Assembly: GCA_022510545.1 (NCBI GenBank)
Contig: JAFLTG010000019.1
Coordinates: 1-39,418 of the forward strand
Direction of reading: 5' to 3'
Length of the DNA: 39,418 nt
Source of the DNA: Lachnospiraceae bacterium
Lineage (GTDB): Bacteria; Bacillota; Clostridia; Lachnospirales; Lachnospiraceae
Shown here piece by piece: positions 17,621 through 26,943 of this stretch (positions are counted from its first letter, which is position 1; each line of letters starts with the position of its first letter). Below the pieces are notes generated by a model. That model searched no databases. It was not told where the DNA came from and worked only from the letters and a program-made list of their open reading frames with translations. The translations under genes and the position numbers were made by a program.

Positions 17621-18646
17621 ATGGAAAACTGGATTTTAGTGGTAGATGATGATACTGCGAATCTACGAATGGCCACACGTATTCTTGGCGAAGAGAAAAT
17701 GCGTGTAAGCTGCTTGAAATCTGGAGAGGATGCCATTAAGTTTTTGCAGGGAAACAGACCAGATCTTATTCTTCTGGATATACATATGCCGGGAATGGAC
17801 GGTTTTGAGACGATAGCCGCCATCAAGGGAAATAAAGATATATCGGATATACCTGTTATTTTTCTGACGGCGGATGATGATGATACAACAGAGACTAAGG
17901 GACTGCAGGCCGGAGCAATGGACTTTATTAAGAAGCCGTTTGTGCCGGATGTATTGTTGCTTCGTGTCAGGCATACCATTGAACTGGTTCGACTTCAGGC
18001 AGATTTGTCGCGGGAAGTGGCAATAAAGACACAGGAAGTGATAGCTCAGAGTGAAAAACTGCAGAGGATGGTTAACCAGACCGTTAAGGCCTTATCGGAT
18101 GCCATTGATGCCAAGGATGCATATACTAACGGTCATTCTACCAGAGTGGCGGAATATTCCAAAGAAATCGCAAAACGTGCAGGCCTTTCCGAAACAAGGC
18201 AGAACGATATTTACATAATGGGACTGCTTCATGATGTGGGAAAAATCGGAATTTCCGATACCATAATCAACAAACCGTCAAAGCTGACGGAGGAAGAGTA
18301 TACCGTCATAAAAAGCCATCCGATAATGGGTGAAAAAATATTAAAGAATATTACGGAGTTTCCGGAACTTCTGATCGGTGCCAGATGGCACCATGAACGT
18401 TATGATGGTAGGGGATATCCTGATGGAATTGTAGGTGAAGATATTCCGATGGAGGCACGGATCATCGCAATTGCGGATTCATATGATGCTATGAGCTCTA
18501 AAAGAAGCTATCGTGATAACTTGCCTCAGGAAACAATCCGCTTAGAAGTGGAAAAAGGAAAAGGTACACAATTTGATCCTAAATTTGCTGAAATAATGAT
18601 TGCTATGATAGATGAGGACGTGGATTATGTGATGAGAGAGAGGTAG
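17621..18646 (+). CDS. Response regulator with HD-GYP c-di-GMP phosphodiesterase
   Basis: This 341-residue protein joins a receiver (1-125; VVDDD, phospho-acceptor Asp53 in LLDIHMPGMDG, KKPF) through a short helix to an HD-GYP domain (about 150-335). The domain has GLLHDVGKIG (His204-Asp205), SHPIMGEKIL and WHHERYDGRGYPDG (257-270), so metal-site residues and the full GYP motif are present, predicting active hydrolysis of c-di-GMP. ATG 17621 follows CAGGAG; TTG 17594 is a poorer choice. It opens the signalling run, and the next gene starts 4 nt after its stop. Its receiver is a close paralogue of the N-terminal receiver at 26944. It is the only classical output domain in the run, so the kinases behind it are its likely phosphodonors (inference). 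Confidence 0.96.
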   Translation: MENWILVVDDDTANLRMATRILGEEKMRVSCLKSGEDAIKFLQGNRPDLILLDIHMPGMDGFETIAAIKGNKDISDIPVIFLTADDDDTTETKGLQAGAMDFIKKPFVPDVLLLRVRHTIELVRLQADLSREVAIKTQEVIAQSEKLQRMVNQTVKALSDAIDAKDAYTNGHSTRVAEYSKEIAKRAGLSETRQNDIYIMGLLHDVGKIGISDTIINKPSKLTEEEYTVIKSHPIMGEKILKNITEFPELLIGARWHHERYDGRGYPDGIVGEDIPMEARIIAIADSYDAMSSKRSYRDNLPQETIRLEVEKGKGTQFDPKFAEIMIAMIDEDVDYVMRER

Positions 18647-18650
18647 ACGA

Positions 18651-21467
18651 ATGTACGAACAGGAGAAACAAAAAGCAGTACATTTAATGATTTTAATATT
18701 CAATACTGTCTTTATTGCTATATTGGCAGTAGGAGCCATTTACTTTAAATTGGATATGTGGGCTTCTGTATTGTTCTTTATAGGACTGATCACAAGCTGG
18801 TTTGTGCATATTATGGGAAAGATTCCTGAGTCTATCAGGTTGTGGATGTATATTATTTTGGCAATGCTGGCATATTCTTATTTTGGAATATATGAAATGG
18901 GATTATTTGATCTGGCTTCAGTCATTATGATACTTATTCTCATATGCACTGCCACGGAAGAGTATGCTTTTGTCAGGCTTTGTGCTTTTACTTATTTATT
19001 AACTATGATATACAAAATTAATGTTGTGTATGACAGTATTCTGGATCTTCAAACAGAAGATATAATTAGAATACTTTGCAATATTGCGTTAGTTTTTGCG
19101 GGAGAACGTTTAGCGGAAACGATTCTGCAAAGGCGCAGGAAGGAAAGAGAGAGAGCGGACGAAAGGATAACCAGACTCGAAGAAGCCAATAGAAGTGTAG
19201 AGGATTTTCTGACAAATGTTTCACATGAGCTGCGTACGCCTATCAATGCCGTGACTGGAATCACAACTGTGATGCTCAAAAACGAAGAAGACACTGAGAA
19301 AAAGAAAGATATACTGTCAATACAAATGGCAGGAAACAGACTGTTTAGTCAGATTGAAGATATTCTGGATTATACGGAAATCGATACAGGCAGGATCATT
19401 GTCAGTGAAGAGAATTATATGATTTTCTCTATTATCAATGATATCATTGTTGAGAATCATCTGACTAAATGGGATAAAGATATGGAATTGATTTTTGACA
19501 TTGATGCCGGTATTCCCTCAGTTCTTCTTGGTGATGGCAGAAAAATCAAGAAGATAATTAAACATTTGATTGATAATGCAGTCAAATTCACCAAAAAAGG
19601 CGGCGTGTATGTAAGGGTATATGCTTTACAGAAAAATTACGGTATCAATCTGTGCATAAGGGTCAGTGATACCGGAATTGGAATGACAGAAGAAGAGATG
19701 GAAAGAATAACAGAGAAATTTGTTCAAGCCAACGGTGGAAGAAACCGAAAAGTCGGAGGACTGGGTCTTGGACTTTCTATTGTATATGGAATGGTCTCTG
19801 CTATGAATGGATTTATACGACTTGAGAGCGAAGATGGAAGAGGAACTACAGTATCTGTCAGCATTCCTCAGAAGGTAGTAGATGCTGCACCCAGTATGGA
19901 GGTGCAAAACCGTGACGAGTTATGTATAGCTCTTTACTTAAAACCGGAGAAATATGAAATTCCGGAAATCAGAGATTATTATAACGCAACTATCACCCAT
20001 TTGGTTCAAGGACTGGATCTTACGGTTCACAGAGTTTTTGATTCAGAAGAATTAAAGAAGCTGATTGGTATGTATCAATTGACTCACCTGGTCATTGGCA
20101 AAGAAGAGTATGAGGAGAACGCTTCATATTTTGAAAAAACGGATAATGATATGGAGATTGTCGTAGTGGCTGATGATGACTTTGTGCCTGAAGAGAACAG
20201 CAGGATTAATTTTATGAGAAAACCGTTCTATTGTCTGCCTATAGTCAATGTACTGAATGCCAAGACTTCTTTTGTAGTTGATGAGTTTGAGAGAGATAAG
20301 AATATGCTCTGTCCGGGTGTAAGAGTGCTTGTTGTAGATGATGAGCCTATGAATCTGATGGTTGCAGAGGGAATCTTTAAAGACTATCAAATGAGAGTTA
20401 GAACAGCTGAAGGCGGTATCGCTGCAATAGAAATTTGTAAGAAAGAAGATTTTGATTTGATTTTCCTAGATCACATGATGCCGGAAATGGATGGAGTGGA
20501 AACCTTAAAAAGGCTTCGCAAAATCCAAACGGATGCAGGAAAAACATATACTATCATCGCTTTTACTGCGAACGCTGTCAGCGGAGCAAGAGAAATGTTT
20601 TTGCAGGAAGGCTTTGATGAGTTTATTTCCAAGCCAATTGAAGATCACGAGCTTAGGAGGCTGCTTAAAAAAGTTCTTCCGAAGAACTCCATTATATATG
20701 CAGAAGGCAATGGAAATAAAAAGTCTCATATAGAAGAATATGGAGAAAATATGGAAAATGCTGCAGCAGGACATACAGATGCAGGATCGGATAGCGGACA
20801 AAAGCCTGTTTTCAATAATGTCACTGAACAGGATAAGTTTACCCGCCTTAATGAAATGGGATTTCATACAATGACAGGACTGCAATATTGCCGTGGCGAT
20901 AGAGAGTTTTATGAGGCAGTTCTTATTAAATATGCAAAAGATGCAGAGCATAAGATAACAGATATTGATGCTTCTTTCCGGGGAGATGATATTAAGAATT
21001 ATCAGATTATGGTTCATGCTTTGAAAAGTTCTTCCAGAATGGTGGGAGCAGGTGTGCTTTCGGAGATGGCGAAGGATTTAGAAGACGCTGCAAAAAATCA
21101 GGATTTAGCCTATATAAAAGAGAATCATAATGGCCTTATTGATAAATACCGTGAAACCGTGCAGAACATTTTAGATGTATTAGAGCCTGACATAATGGAT
21201 GCGCCGGAAGAGGAGCCTGTAACCGGAACAGAGATATCTAAGGATGAATTTAATGAGAAGTTGTTAAAATTAAAGAATAGTCTTGATACATTTGAAGCGG
21301 ATACTGCGGAAACTCTGATTACGGAAATGAAAGGGCTTGTATATCAGGGCAAGGCGGTAAGTGAGATTATGCGTGATATCAGACAGGATGTGGATGACTT
21401 TGAACTTGGTACGGCAGCACAAAAAGTGGAAGCACTCATTGACAGCATAGAAGGTGGTGAAGAATGA
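18651..21467 (+). CDS. Six-TM hybrid histidine kinase with receiver and HPt
   Basis: This is a 938-residue protein. About six TM helices (11-150) form the sensor, with no sizeable extracellular domain. A coiled-coil linker leads to HisKA (His192 in SHELRTP) and HATPase (HLIDNAVKFT, DTGIGM, GGLGLGLSIV). Residues 422-540 look like a degenerate receiver without the acidic pocket. A canonical receiver follows (about 556-672; VVDDE, Asp607 in FLDHMMPEMDG, Lys661). An HPt domain (about 730-850) carries His789 in MVHALKSSSRMVGA. A helical tail of about 70 residues is shared with the protein at 29645. The start is 4 nt after the HD-GYP stop, with GAGAGAGG overlapping that gene's end. The stop overlaps the next start by four bases (ATGA), so translation is coupled. 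Confidence 0.95.
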   Translation: MYEQEKQKAVHLMILIFNTVFIAILAVGAIYFKLDMWASVLFFIGLITSWFVHIMGKIPESIRLWMYIILAMLAYSYFGIYEMGLFDLASVIMILILICTATEEYAFVRLCAFTYLLTMIYKINVVYDSILDLQTEDIIRILCNIALVFAGERLAETILQRRRKERERADERITRLEEANRSVEDFLTNVSHELRTPINAVTGITTVMLKNEEDTEKKKDILSIQMAGNRLFSQIEDILDYTEIDTGRIIVSEENYMIFSIINDIIVENHLTKWDKDMELIFDIDAGIPSVLLGDGRKIKKIIKHLIDNAVKFTKKGGVYVRVYALQKNYGINLCIRVSDTGIGMTEEEMERITEKFVQANGGRNRKVGGLGLGLSIVYGMVSAMNGFIRLESEDGRGTTVSVSIPQKVVDAAPSMEVQNRDELCIALYLKPEKYEIPEIRDYYNATITHLVQGLDLTVHRVFDSEELKKLIGMYQLTHLVIGKEEYEENASYFEKTDNDMEIVVVADDDFVPEENSRINFMRKPFYCLPIVNVLNAKTSFVVDEFERDKNMLCPGVRVLVVDDEPMNLMVAEGIFKDYQMRVRTAEGGIAAIEICKKEDFDLIFLDHMMPEMDGVETLKRLRKIQTDAGKTYTIIAFTANAVSGAREMFLQEGFDEFISKPIEDHELRRLLKKVLPKNSIIYAEGNGNKKSHIEEYGENMENAAAGHTDAGSDSGQKPVFNNVTEQDKFTRLNEMGFHTMTGLQYCRGDREFYEAVLIKYAKDAEHKITDIDASFRGDDIKNYQIMVHALKSSSRMVGAGVLSEMAKDLEDAAKNQDLAYIKENHNGLIDKYRETVQNILDVLEPDIMDAPEEEPVTGTEISKDEFNEKLLKLKNSLDTFEADTAETLITEMKGLVYQGKAVSEIMRDIRQDVDDFELGTAAQKVEALIDSIEGGEE

Positions 21468-24136
21468 TGGGACCAAAGAAATGGTTTAGATCTATAAGAA
21501 ACCGCAATCTGGATCTGCAGGAGCGTCTGTTCCGTCTTCTTGTGCTGATTGGTCTTTGCGGTTTGGCAGTAGCAATTATAAACGGAATTGTAATAGGAGA
21601 GGAAACTGCTAATATTATTCCACTCATAATTGCATTTGTTATTTTGGCAGGTATAGTTTATTGTTCGCTGCACTTTCACAAGATACAGATGGGGGCAGTT
21701 ATAATAGGGGCAATAATCATATATTTTGTGTTACCGTTTAATTTCCTGACGACCGGAGGTATTTTCGGAGGTGCACCAATCTATCTTCTTTTTGGAATGG
21801 TCTATGTATGTCTGGTAGTCGAGGGTAAGATAAAATACATATTTCTGGCAAGCAGTTTTATAGTAAATGCAGTCTGTTATTATATTGCATATAATAATCC
21901 GACATTGGTTTCAAACCATACACAAAGCATGGCATATACAGATTCCGTTATGTCATTATTGATTGTCGGAGTTTGGATATGTGGTATGCTTATTTTCCAG
22001 AATGCTATCTTTTGCTCGGAAAATGCAATCTCAAAGCAGCAGAATAAGGAAATCGAAGAATTAAACCGGGCGCAAAATCGTTTTTTCTCCAGTATGAGCC
22101 ATGAAATCAGAACCCCCATCAATACAATAATCGGTTTAAATGAGATGATACTTCGGGAAGATGTGTCAGATGAGGTGGCGGCCGATGCAATAAATATTCA
22201 AGGCGCAAGTAAGATGCTGCTGTCGCTTATTAACGACTTTCTTGATGTATCCAAGATAGAATCAGGCAAGATGGATATTGTACCCGTTACTTATAATGTA
22301 GGTGATATGCTGTCAGATATCGTGAATATGATATGGGTACGTGCCAAAGATAAAGGACTTGAATTTCACATTAATGTGGATCCCTCAGTTCCGGCACAAC
22401 TATATGGGGATGAGGTACGCATTAAGCAAATATTGATAAATGTGTTAAATAATGCGGTTAAATATACACAGAAAGGTTCTGTAACCTTGTCAATTCAGAA
22501 CAAGGGAAATCAGTCGGATCAGGCACAGATTTGTTATTCCGTAACGGATACAGGTATGGGAATCAAAGAGGAAAGCATTCCTCATTTATTCAGTGCATTT
22601 AAGAGAGTAGATGAAGAGAATAACCGCCATATCGAAGGAACAGGACTTGGGCTGTCCATTGTAAAACAGCTGGTAGATTTGATGGGTGGTAACATTACAG
22701 TAAACAGCGTATACACGAAGGGATCGACTTTTATAATCACTCTGCCACAGAAGATTGCGGGAGATTCACAAATAGGGACCTACAGTCTTGAAGCCAAACG
22801 TGCGCGTGGAGCAAGGGAGCGTTATAAGCAAAGCTTTGAAGCACCCAGGGCGCGTATTCTAATAGTTGATGATAGTGAAACAAATCTGATGGTTGCAGAA
22901 AAACTCCTTCGTGCTACCAAGGTACAGATTGAAACTGTTACAAGTGGAAAGGAATGTCTAAAGAGTACGATTCAGAACAGATTTGACGTGATTTTAATGG
23001 ATCACCTTATGCCCGGAATGGATGGAATCGAATGTATGCAGGCAATCCGCACGCAGACGGGAGGTCTCAATCAGAATACACCCATTATTATTCTTACAGC
23101 GAATGCAGGCGGGGATAATAAGTCTATTTATCGAAAAGAAGGGTTTGATGGTTATCTGCTCAAACCAATCAGCGGTATACAGTTGGAGGAAGAGCTCTTA
23201 AAGCACCTTCCAGGTGAAATTGTGAATATGACAGGGAATGAAGGTTCCGTAGGTGTGGTTGAAACACCGACTATTGCACATAAGGATAAGCTTCCTGTAC
23301 TGATTACTACAGAAAGTGTGTGTGACCTTCCAAACGATCTTGTGGAAAAGTATCAGATTGCAGTTATGCCATATCGGGTAGTAACAGACGGTGGAGAGTT
23401 TTTGGATTCTGTAGAGATTGAGATGGAAGGTCTGCTCTCTTATATCAGCGGAAGTGATAAAAAGAATGCGCGTTCAGAAGAATCCACAGTTGCAGAATGT
23501 GAAGAATTTTTTGCCAAACAGGTGACAAAAGCACAAACTATTGTTCATATTACTATGGCGAAAAATGTCAGTTTAGGTTATGCCAATGCCATAGAGGCTG
23601 CCAATGCCTTTGATAATATTATTGTTGTGGATTCAGGACACTTGACTTGCGGAATGGGGCTTATGGTACTGCAGGCGGCAAAATATGCGGTTGATGGTAT
23701 GAGTGCCGAAGCTATTGCACGTGAACTGGAGGTTATGAAGAAAAGCATAAAAACCAGCTTCATTATGGAAAGTACCGAATATCTGGCACGCTCAGGAAGA
23801 CTTGCAACAAAAATACATGAAGTCTGTGATGCGCTTATGCTCCATCCGGTAATCGTATTAAAAAACAGCAGCTTAAAGGTTGGCGGAATTAAGATGGGAA
23901 CACAAGATTATGTTCGAAGTAAATATGTTTCCTCAACATTTAGGGACGCTGAGGAAGTCGATACAGAGCTGTTATTCATTGCTCATACAGGGTTGACCAA
24001 GGAAGAACTTGAGGACGTTAAAGAACAGGTACAAAGGAAAGTAAAATTCCGTAATATCATTTATCAGAAAGCATCATCGGCCATTTCAGCTAACTGTGGC
24101 CCACGCACCGTTTCTTTATGCTTTATGATGAAATAG
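21464..24136 (+). CDS. Hybrid kinase-receiver-DegV fusion, copy 1
   Basis: This 890-residue protein has six TM helices (about 24-182) as sensor and HisKA with His213 in SMSHEIRTP. The HATPase has intact N, G1 and G2 boxes (NVLNNAVKYT, DTGMGI, GTGLGLSIV). The receiver (about 464-588) is complete, with VDD, Asp513 in LMDHLMPGMDG, LTANA and LLKPI. After a linker of about 20 residues comes a DegV (EDD) domain at about 609-890: TTESVCDLPNDLV, VMPYRVVTDGGEFLD, VVDSGHLTCGMGLMVL, EYLARSGRL and a C-terminal NCGPRTVSL. DegV proteins bind fatty acids; in Firmicutes FakB they present them to the kinase FakA. There is no HPt. The GPG near the DegV end is GPR here. The ATGA overlap couples it to the gene before. 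Activity of the DegV part is untested. Confidence 0.93.
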   Translation: MMGPKKWFRSIRNRNLDLQERLFRLLVLIGLCGLAVAIINGIVIGEETANIIPLIIAFVILAGIVYCSLHFHKIQMGAVIIGAIIIYFVLPFNFLTTGGIFGGAPIYLLFGMVYVCLVVEGKIKYIFLASSFIVNAVCYYIAYNNPTLVSNHTQSMAYTDSVMSLLIVGVWICGMLIFQNAIFCSENAISKQQNKEIEELNRAQNRFFSSMSHEIRTPINTIIGLNEMILREDVSDEVAADAINIQGASKMLLSLINDFLDVSKIESGKMDIVPVTYNVGDMLSDIVNMIWVRAKDKGLEFHINVDPSVPAQLYGDEVRIKQILINVLNNAVKYTQKGSVTLSIQNKGNQSDQAQICYSVTDTGMGIKEESIPHLFSAFKRVDEENNRHIEGTGLGLSIVKQLVDLMGGNITVNSVYTKGSTFIITLPQKIAGDSQIGTYSLEAKRARGARERYKQSFEAPRARILIVDDSETNLMVAEKLLRATKVQIETVTSGKECLKSTIQNRFDVILMDHLMPGMDGIECMQAIRTQTGGLNQNTPIIILTANAGGDNKSIYRKEGFDGYLLKPISGIQLEEELLKHLPGEIVNMTGNEGSVGVVETPTIAHKDKLPVLITTESVCDLPNDLVEKYQIAVMPYRVVTDGGEFLDSVEIEMEGLLSYISGSDKKNARSEESTVAECEEFFAKQVTKAQTIVHITMAKNVSLGYANAIEAANAFDNIIVVDSGHLTCGMGLMVLQAAKYAVDGMSAEAIARELEVMKKSIKTSFIMESTEYLARSGRLATKIHEVCDALMLHPVIVLKNSSLKVGGIKMGTQDYVRSKYVSSTFRDAEEVDTELLFIAHTGLTKEELEDVKEQVQRKVKFRNIIYQKASSAISANCGPRTVSLCFMMK

Positions 24137-24170
24137 TGAAATGATGATATGTAAGAGGTGGTGAAAAGTA

Positions 24171-26855
24171 ATGCATATAAAGATGATTAACCCAAAGGAA
24201 TGGTTTAGAGCGATAGGAAATCAAAAGCTGGAACGGCAGGAACGTATGTTTCGTCTTCTTGTGACAATCGGACTATGTGGATTGGCCATAGCAATCACAA
24301 ACGGGATTGTAATAGGAGAGGACAAAAGCAATATTATTCCATTGGTAATTTCATTTTTTGTATTTGCAATTATTATTTATATTTCAATTATTTATCATAA
24401 AGTGCAGCTTGGAGCAGTCATAATAGGCGCCCTCATAATCTATCTGGTTCTGCCTTTTAATTTTCTTACATCCGGTGGAATTTATGGAGGTGCACCAATA
24501 TACCTTCTATTTGGACTGGTATATGTTTGTCTTGTTATTGAAGGAAAGATGAGGTACATATTTCTGGCAAGCAGTTTCATAATAAGTTTAGCCTGCTATT
24601 ATATTGTTTATAATAATCCGGCATTGATGGCCGGACATACAGTGGAAATGGCATATATTAATTCTATTATGTCATTGACAATAGTCGGTATAATGACCTG
24701 CGGAATGATACTTTTCCAGAATGCGATTTTCCGTTCGGAAAATGAAATTTCAAAACAGCAGAAACATGAAATTGAAGAACTTAATCGGTCGCAGAACCGC
24801 TTCTTCTCAAGTATGAGCCATGAAATAAGAACGCCTATCAATACCATTATCGGTCTGAATGAGATGATTCTTAGAGAAAATGTGTCAGATGAAGTGGCTG
24901 CCGATGCCATAAATATTCAGGCCGCAAGTAAGATGCTTCTTGCGCTTATTAATGACTTTCTAGATATGTCCAAGATAGAATCCGGAAAGATGGATATCGT
25001 GCCGGTAATTTATGATGTAGGCAATATGCTGTCTGACATTGTAAACATGATATGGGTACGTGCCAAAGAAAAGGGACTTGAATTTCATATTGATGTAGAC
25101 CAGGCAGTTCCTGCGAAGTTATACGGTGATGAAGTACGGATTAAGCAGATTTTGATAAATGTGTTAAGCAATGCGGTCAAGTACACGCAGGCAGGTTCTG
25201 TTACCCTGTCTATCCAGAGTAAGGGGAATGAGTCAGGTTATGCACAGATTTCTTATTCCGTAATGGATACCGGTATAGGAATCAAACAGGAGAATATTCC
25301 ATATCTGTTTAATGCGTTTAAGAGAGTGAATGAAGAAGAGAACCGCTATATTGAAGGAACAGGACTTGGGTTGTCCATTGTAAAGCAGCTGGTAGAGCTG
25401 ATGGGCGGTGATATAGCAGTAAACAGTGTATATACGAAAGGCTCAAATTTTGTAATCACGCTGCCGCAGAAAATTGCAAGCGATGCCAAGATTGGAAACT
25501 TTAATCTGGAAAACAAACAAACACTTAACGCAAGAGAGCATTACAAGCAAAGCTTCGAGGCGCCGGACGCCAGCGTTCTTATAGTTGATGACAACGAGAC
25601 GAACCTAATGGTTGCAGAAAAGCTGTTGCGGGATACCAAAGTGCAGGTTGAATCTGCCACAAGCGGTGCTGAATGTTTAAAGAAGACGCTTCAGAATAGA
25701 TATGATGTGATATTGATGGATCACCTTATGCCCGGAATGGATGGAATTGAATGTCTGCATGAAATCCGCAAGCAGGCGGGGAGCGCCAATCAAAATACAC
25801 CAATTGTGATTCTGACAGCAAATGCAGGAAGTGAGAATCAGGTTCTTTACCGGAAAGAGGGATTTAATGGTTATTTGACCAAGCCGGTCAACGGAGCGCA
25901 GTTGGAGACAGAACTTTTAAAGCATCTGCCAAAAGAGATTGTAAATATGACAAGCATAGAAGGATCCGTTGGAATAATCGAAACCCCTATTGTTGCATAT
26001 AAAAAGAAGATGTCGGTTATGATTTCCACAGATAATGTATGTGATCTTCCGGAGGATATTGTGGAAAATAACCAGATAGCGGTCATGCCATTCAGATTGC
26101 GCACAGAAGGCGGAGAGTTCTTAGACGGAGTAGAGGCTGAGGTGAATGGAATTATTTCTTATATGAGTAAGGGAGAAGGAAAGCTTGTCAAATCCGTATC
26201 GCCTGAAATATTAGATTATGAAGAGTTCTTCGCTGAACAACTGACCAAAGCACAGTATATTATTCACATTACCACGGCGAGATATGCCAGTGAGGGTTAT
26301 GCCAATGCTTTAGAAGCTTCTAAAACATTTGATAATGTCACTGTTGTGGATTCAGGACACTTATCCAGCGGAATGGGGCTTATGGTATTACGTGCAGCTG
26401 AATATGCAGCAGAAGGAATGAGTGCTGATGCTATTTTGAATGAAATAAAGGTTATGAAGAAACGCATCAAAACCAGCTTTATCGTGGAAACCACGGAATA
26501 TCTGGCGCGTTCCGGCAGAATTTCGTCCAAAGTCAATGAGATATGCAAAGCGCTTATGCTTCATCCGGTACTTGTTTTGAAGAAAAGCAACATAAAAGTG
26601 GGTGCCGTCAGAATAGGGGCAAAGGATTATGTGAGAAAGAAATACGTTAATTCAATACTTAATGTTATTGGAGAGATTGATAAGAGAATGTTATTTATTA
26701 CTTATGTCGGAATGACAAAGGAAGAACTTGAAGATGTTGTAAAACAGGTAAAAAGAAAAGTTGACTTCCAGAATATCATTTGTCAGAAAGCATCATCGGC
26801 AATTGCGACCCATTGCGGGCCTGGTACCGTTGGTTTGCTTTTTATGATGAAGTAG
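24171..26855 (+). CDS. Hybrid kinase-receiver-DegV fusion, copy 2
   Basis: This 894-residue tandem paralogue of the preceding gene is collinear with it over its whole length apart from four extra N-terminal residues. It has six TM helices (about 28-186), HisKA His217, a HATPase with all boxes, and a receiver with its acceptor Asp517 in LMDHLMPGMDG. The DegV domain (about 613-894) has STDNVCDLPEDIV, VMPFRLRTEGGEFLD, VVDSGHLSSGMGLMVL, EYLARSGRI and HCGPGTVGLLFM, so the GPG absent from copy 1 is present. By eye the kinase core is far more conserved between copies than the DegV part, suggesting distinct ligands. AAGAGGTGGTG precedes the ATG, 35 nt after copy 1. No HPt is present. Confidence 0.93.
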   Translation: MHIKMINPKEWFRAIGNQKLERQERMFRLLVTIGLCGLAIAITNGIVIGEDKSNIIPLVISFFVFAIIIYISIIYHKVQLGAVIIGALIIYLVLPFNFLTSGGIYGGAPIYLLFGLVYVCLVIEGKMRYIFLASSFIISLACYYIVYNNPALMAGHTVEMAYINSIMSLTIVGIMTCGMILFQNAIFRSENEISKQQKHEIEELNRSQNRFFSSMSHEIRTPINTIIGLNEMILRENVSDEVAADAINIQAASKMLLALINDFLDMSKIESGKMDIVPVIYDVGNMLSDIVNMIWVRAKEKGLEFHIDVDQAVPAKLYGDEVRIKQILINVLSNAVKYTQAGSVTLSIQSKGNESGYAQISYSVMDTGIGIKQENIPYLFNAFKRVNEEENRYIEGTGLGLSIVKQLVELMGGDIAVNSVYTKGSNFVITLPQKIASDAKIGNFNLENKQTLNAREHYKQSFEAPDASVLIVDDNETNLMVAEKLLRDTKVQVESATSGAECLKKTLQNRYDVILMDHLMPGMDGIECLHEIRKQAGSANQNTPIVILTANAGSENQVLYRKEGFNGYLTKPVNGAQLETELLKHLPKEIVNMTSIEGSVGIIETPIVAYKKKMSVMISTDNVCDLPEDIVENNQIAVMPFRLRTEGGEFLDGVEAEVNGIISYMSKGEGKLVKSVSPEILDYEEFFAEQLTKAQYIIHITTARYASEGYANALEASKTFDNVTVVDSGHLSSGMGLMVLRAAEYAAEGMSADAILNEIKVMKKRIKTSFIVETTEYLARSGRISSKVNEICKALMLHPVLVLKKSNIKVGAVRIGAKDYVRKKYVNSILNVIGEIDKRMLFITYVGMTKEELEDVVKQVKRKVDFQNIICQKASSAIATHCGPGTVGLLFMMK

Positions 26856-26943
26856 CTAAGCCTTTGAGATTACGCCTGTGAAGGAGATTATATTTCAAAA
26901 AGGCTTTAATAATAGATTGTATAATAGAGGGGTGGTTAATAAT

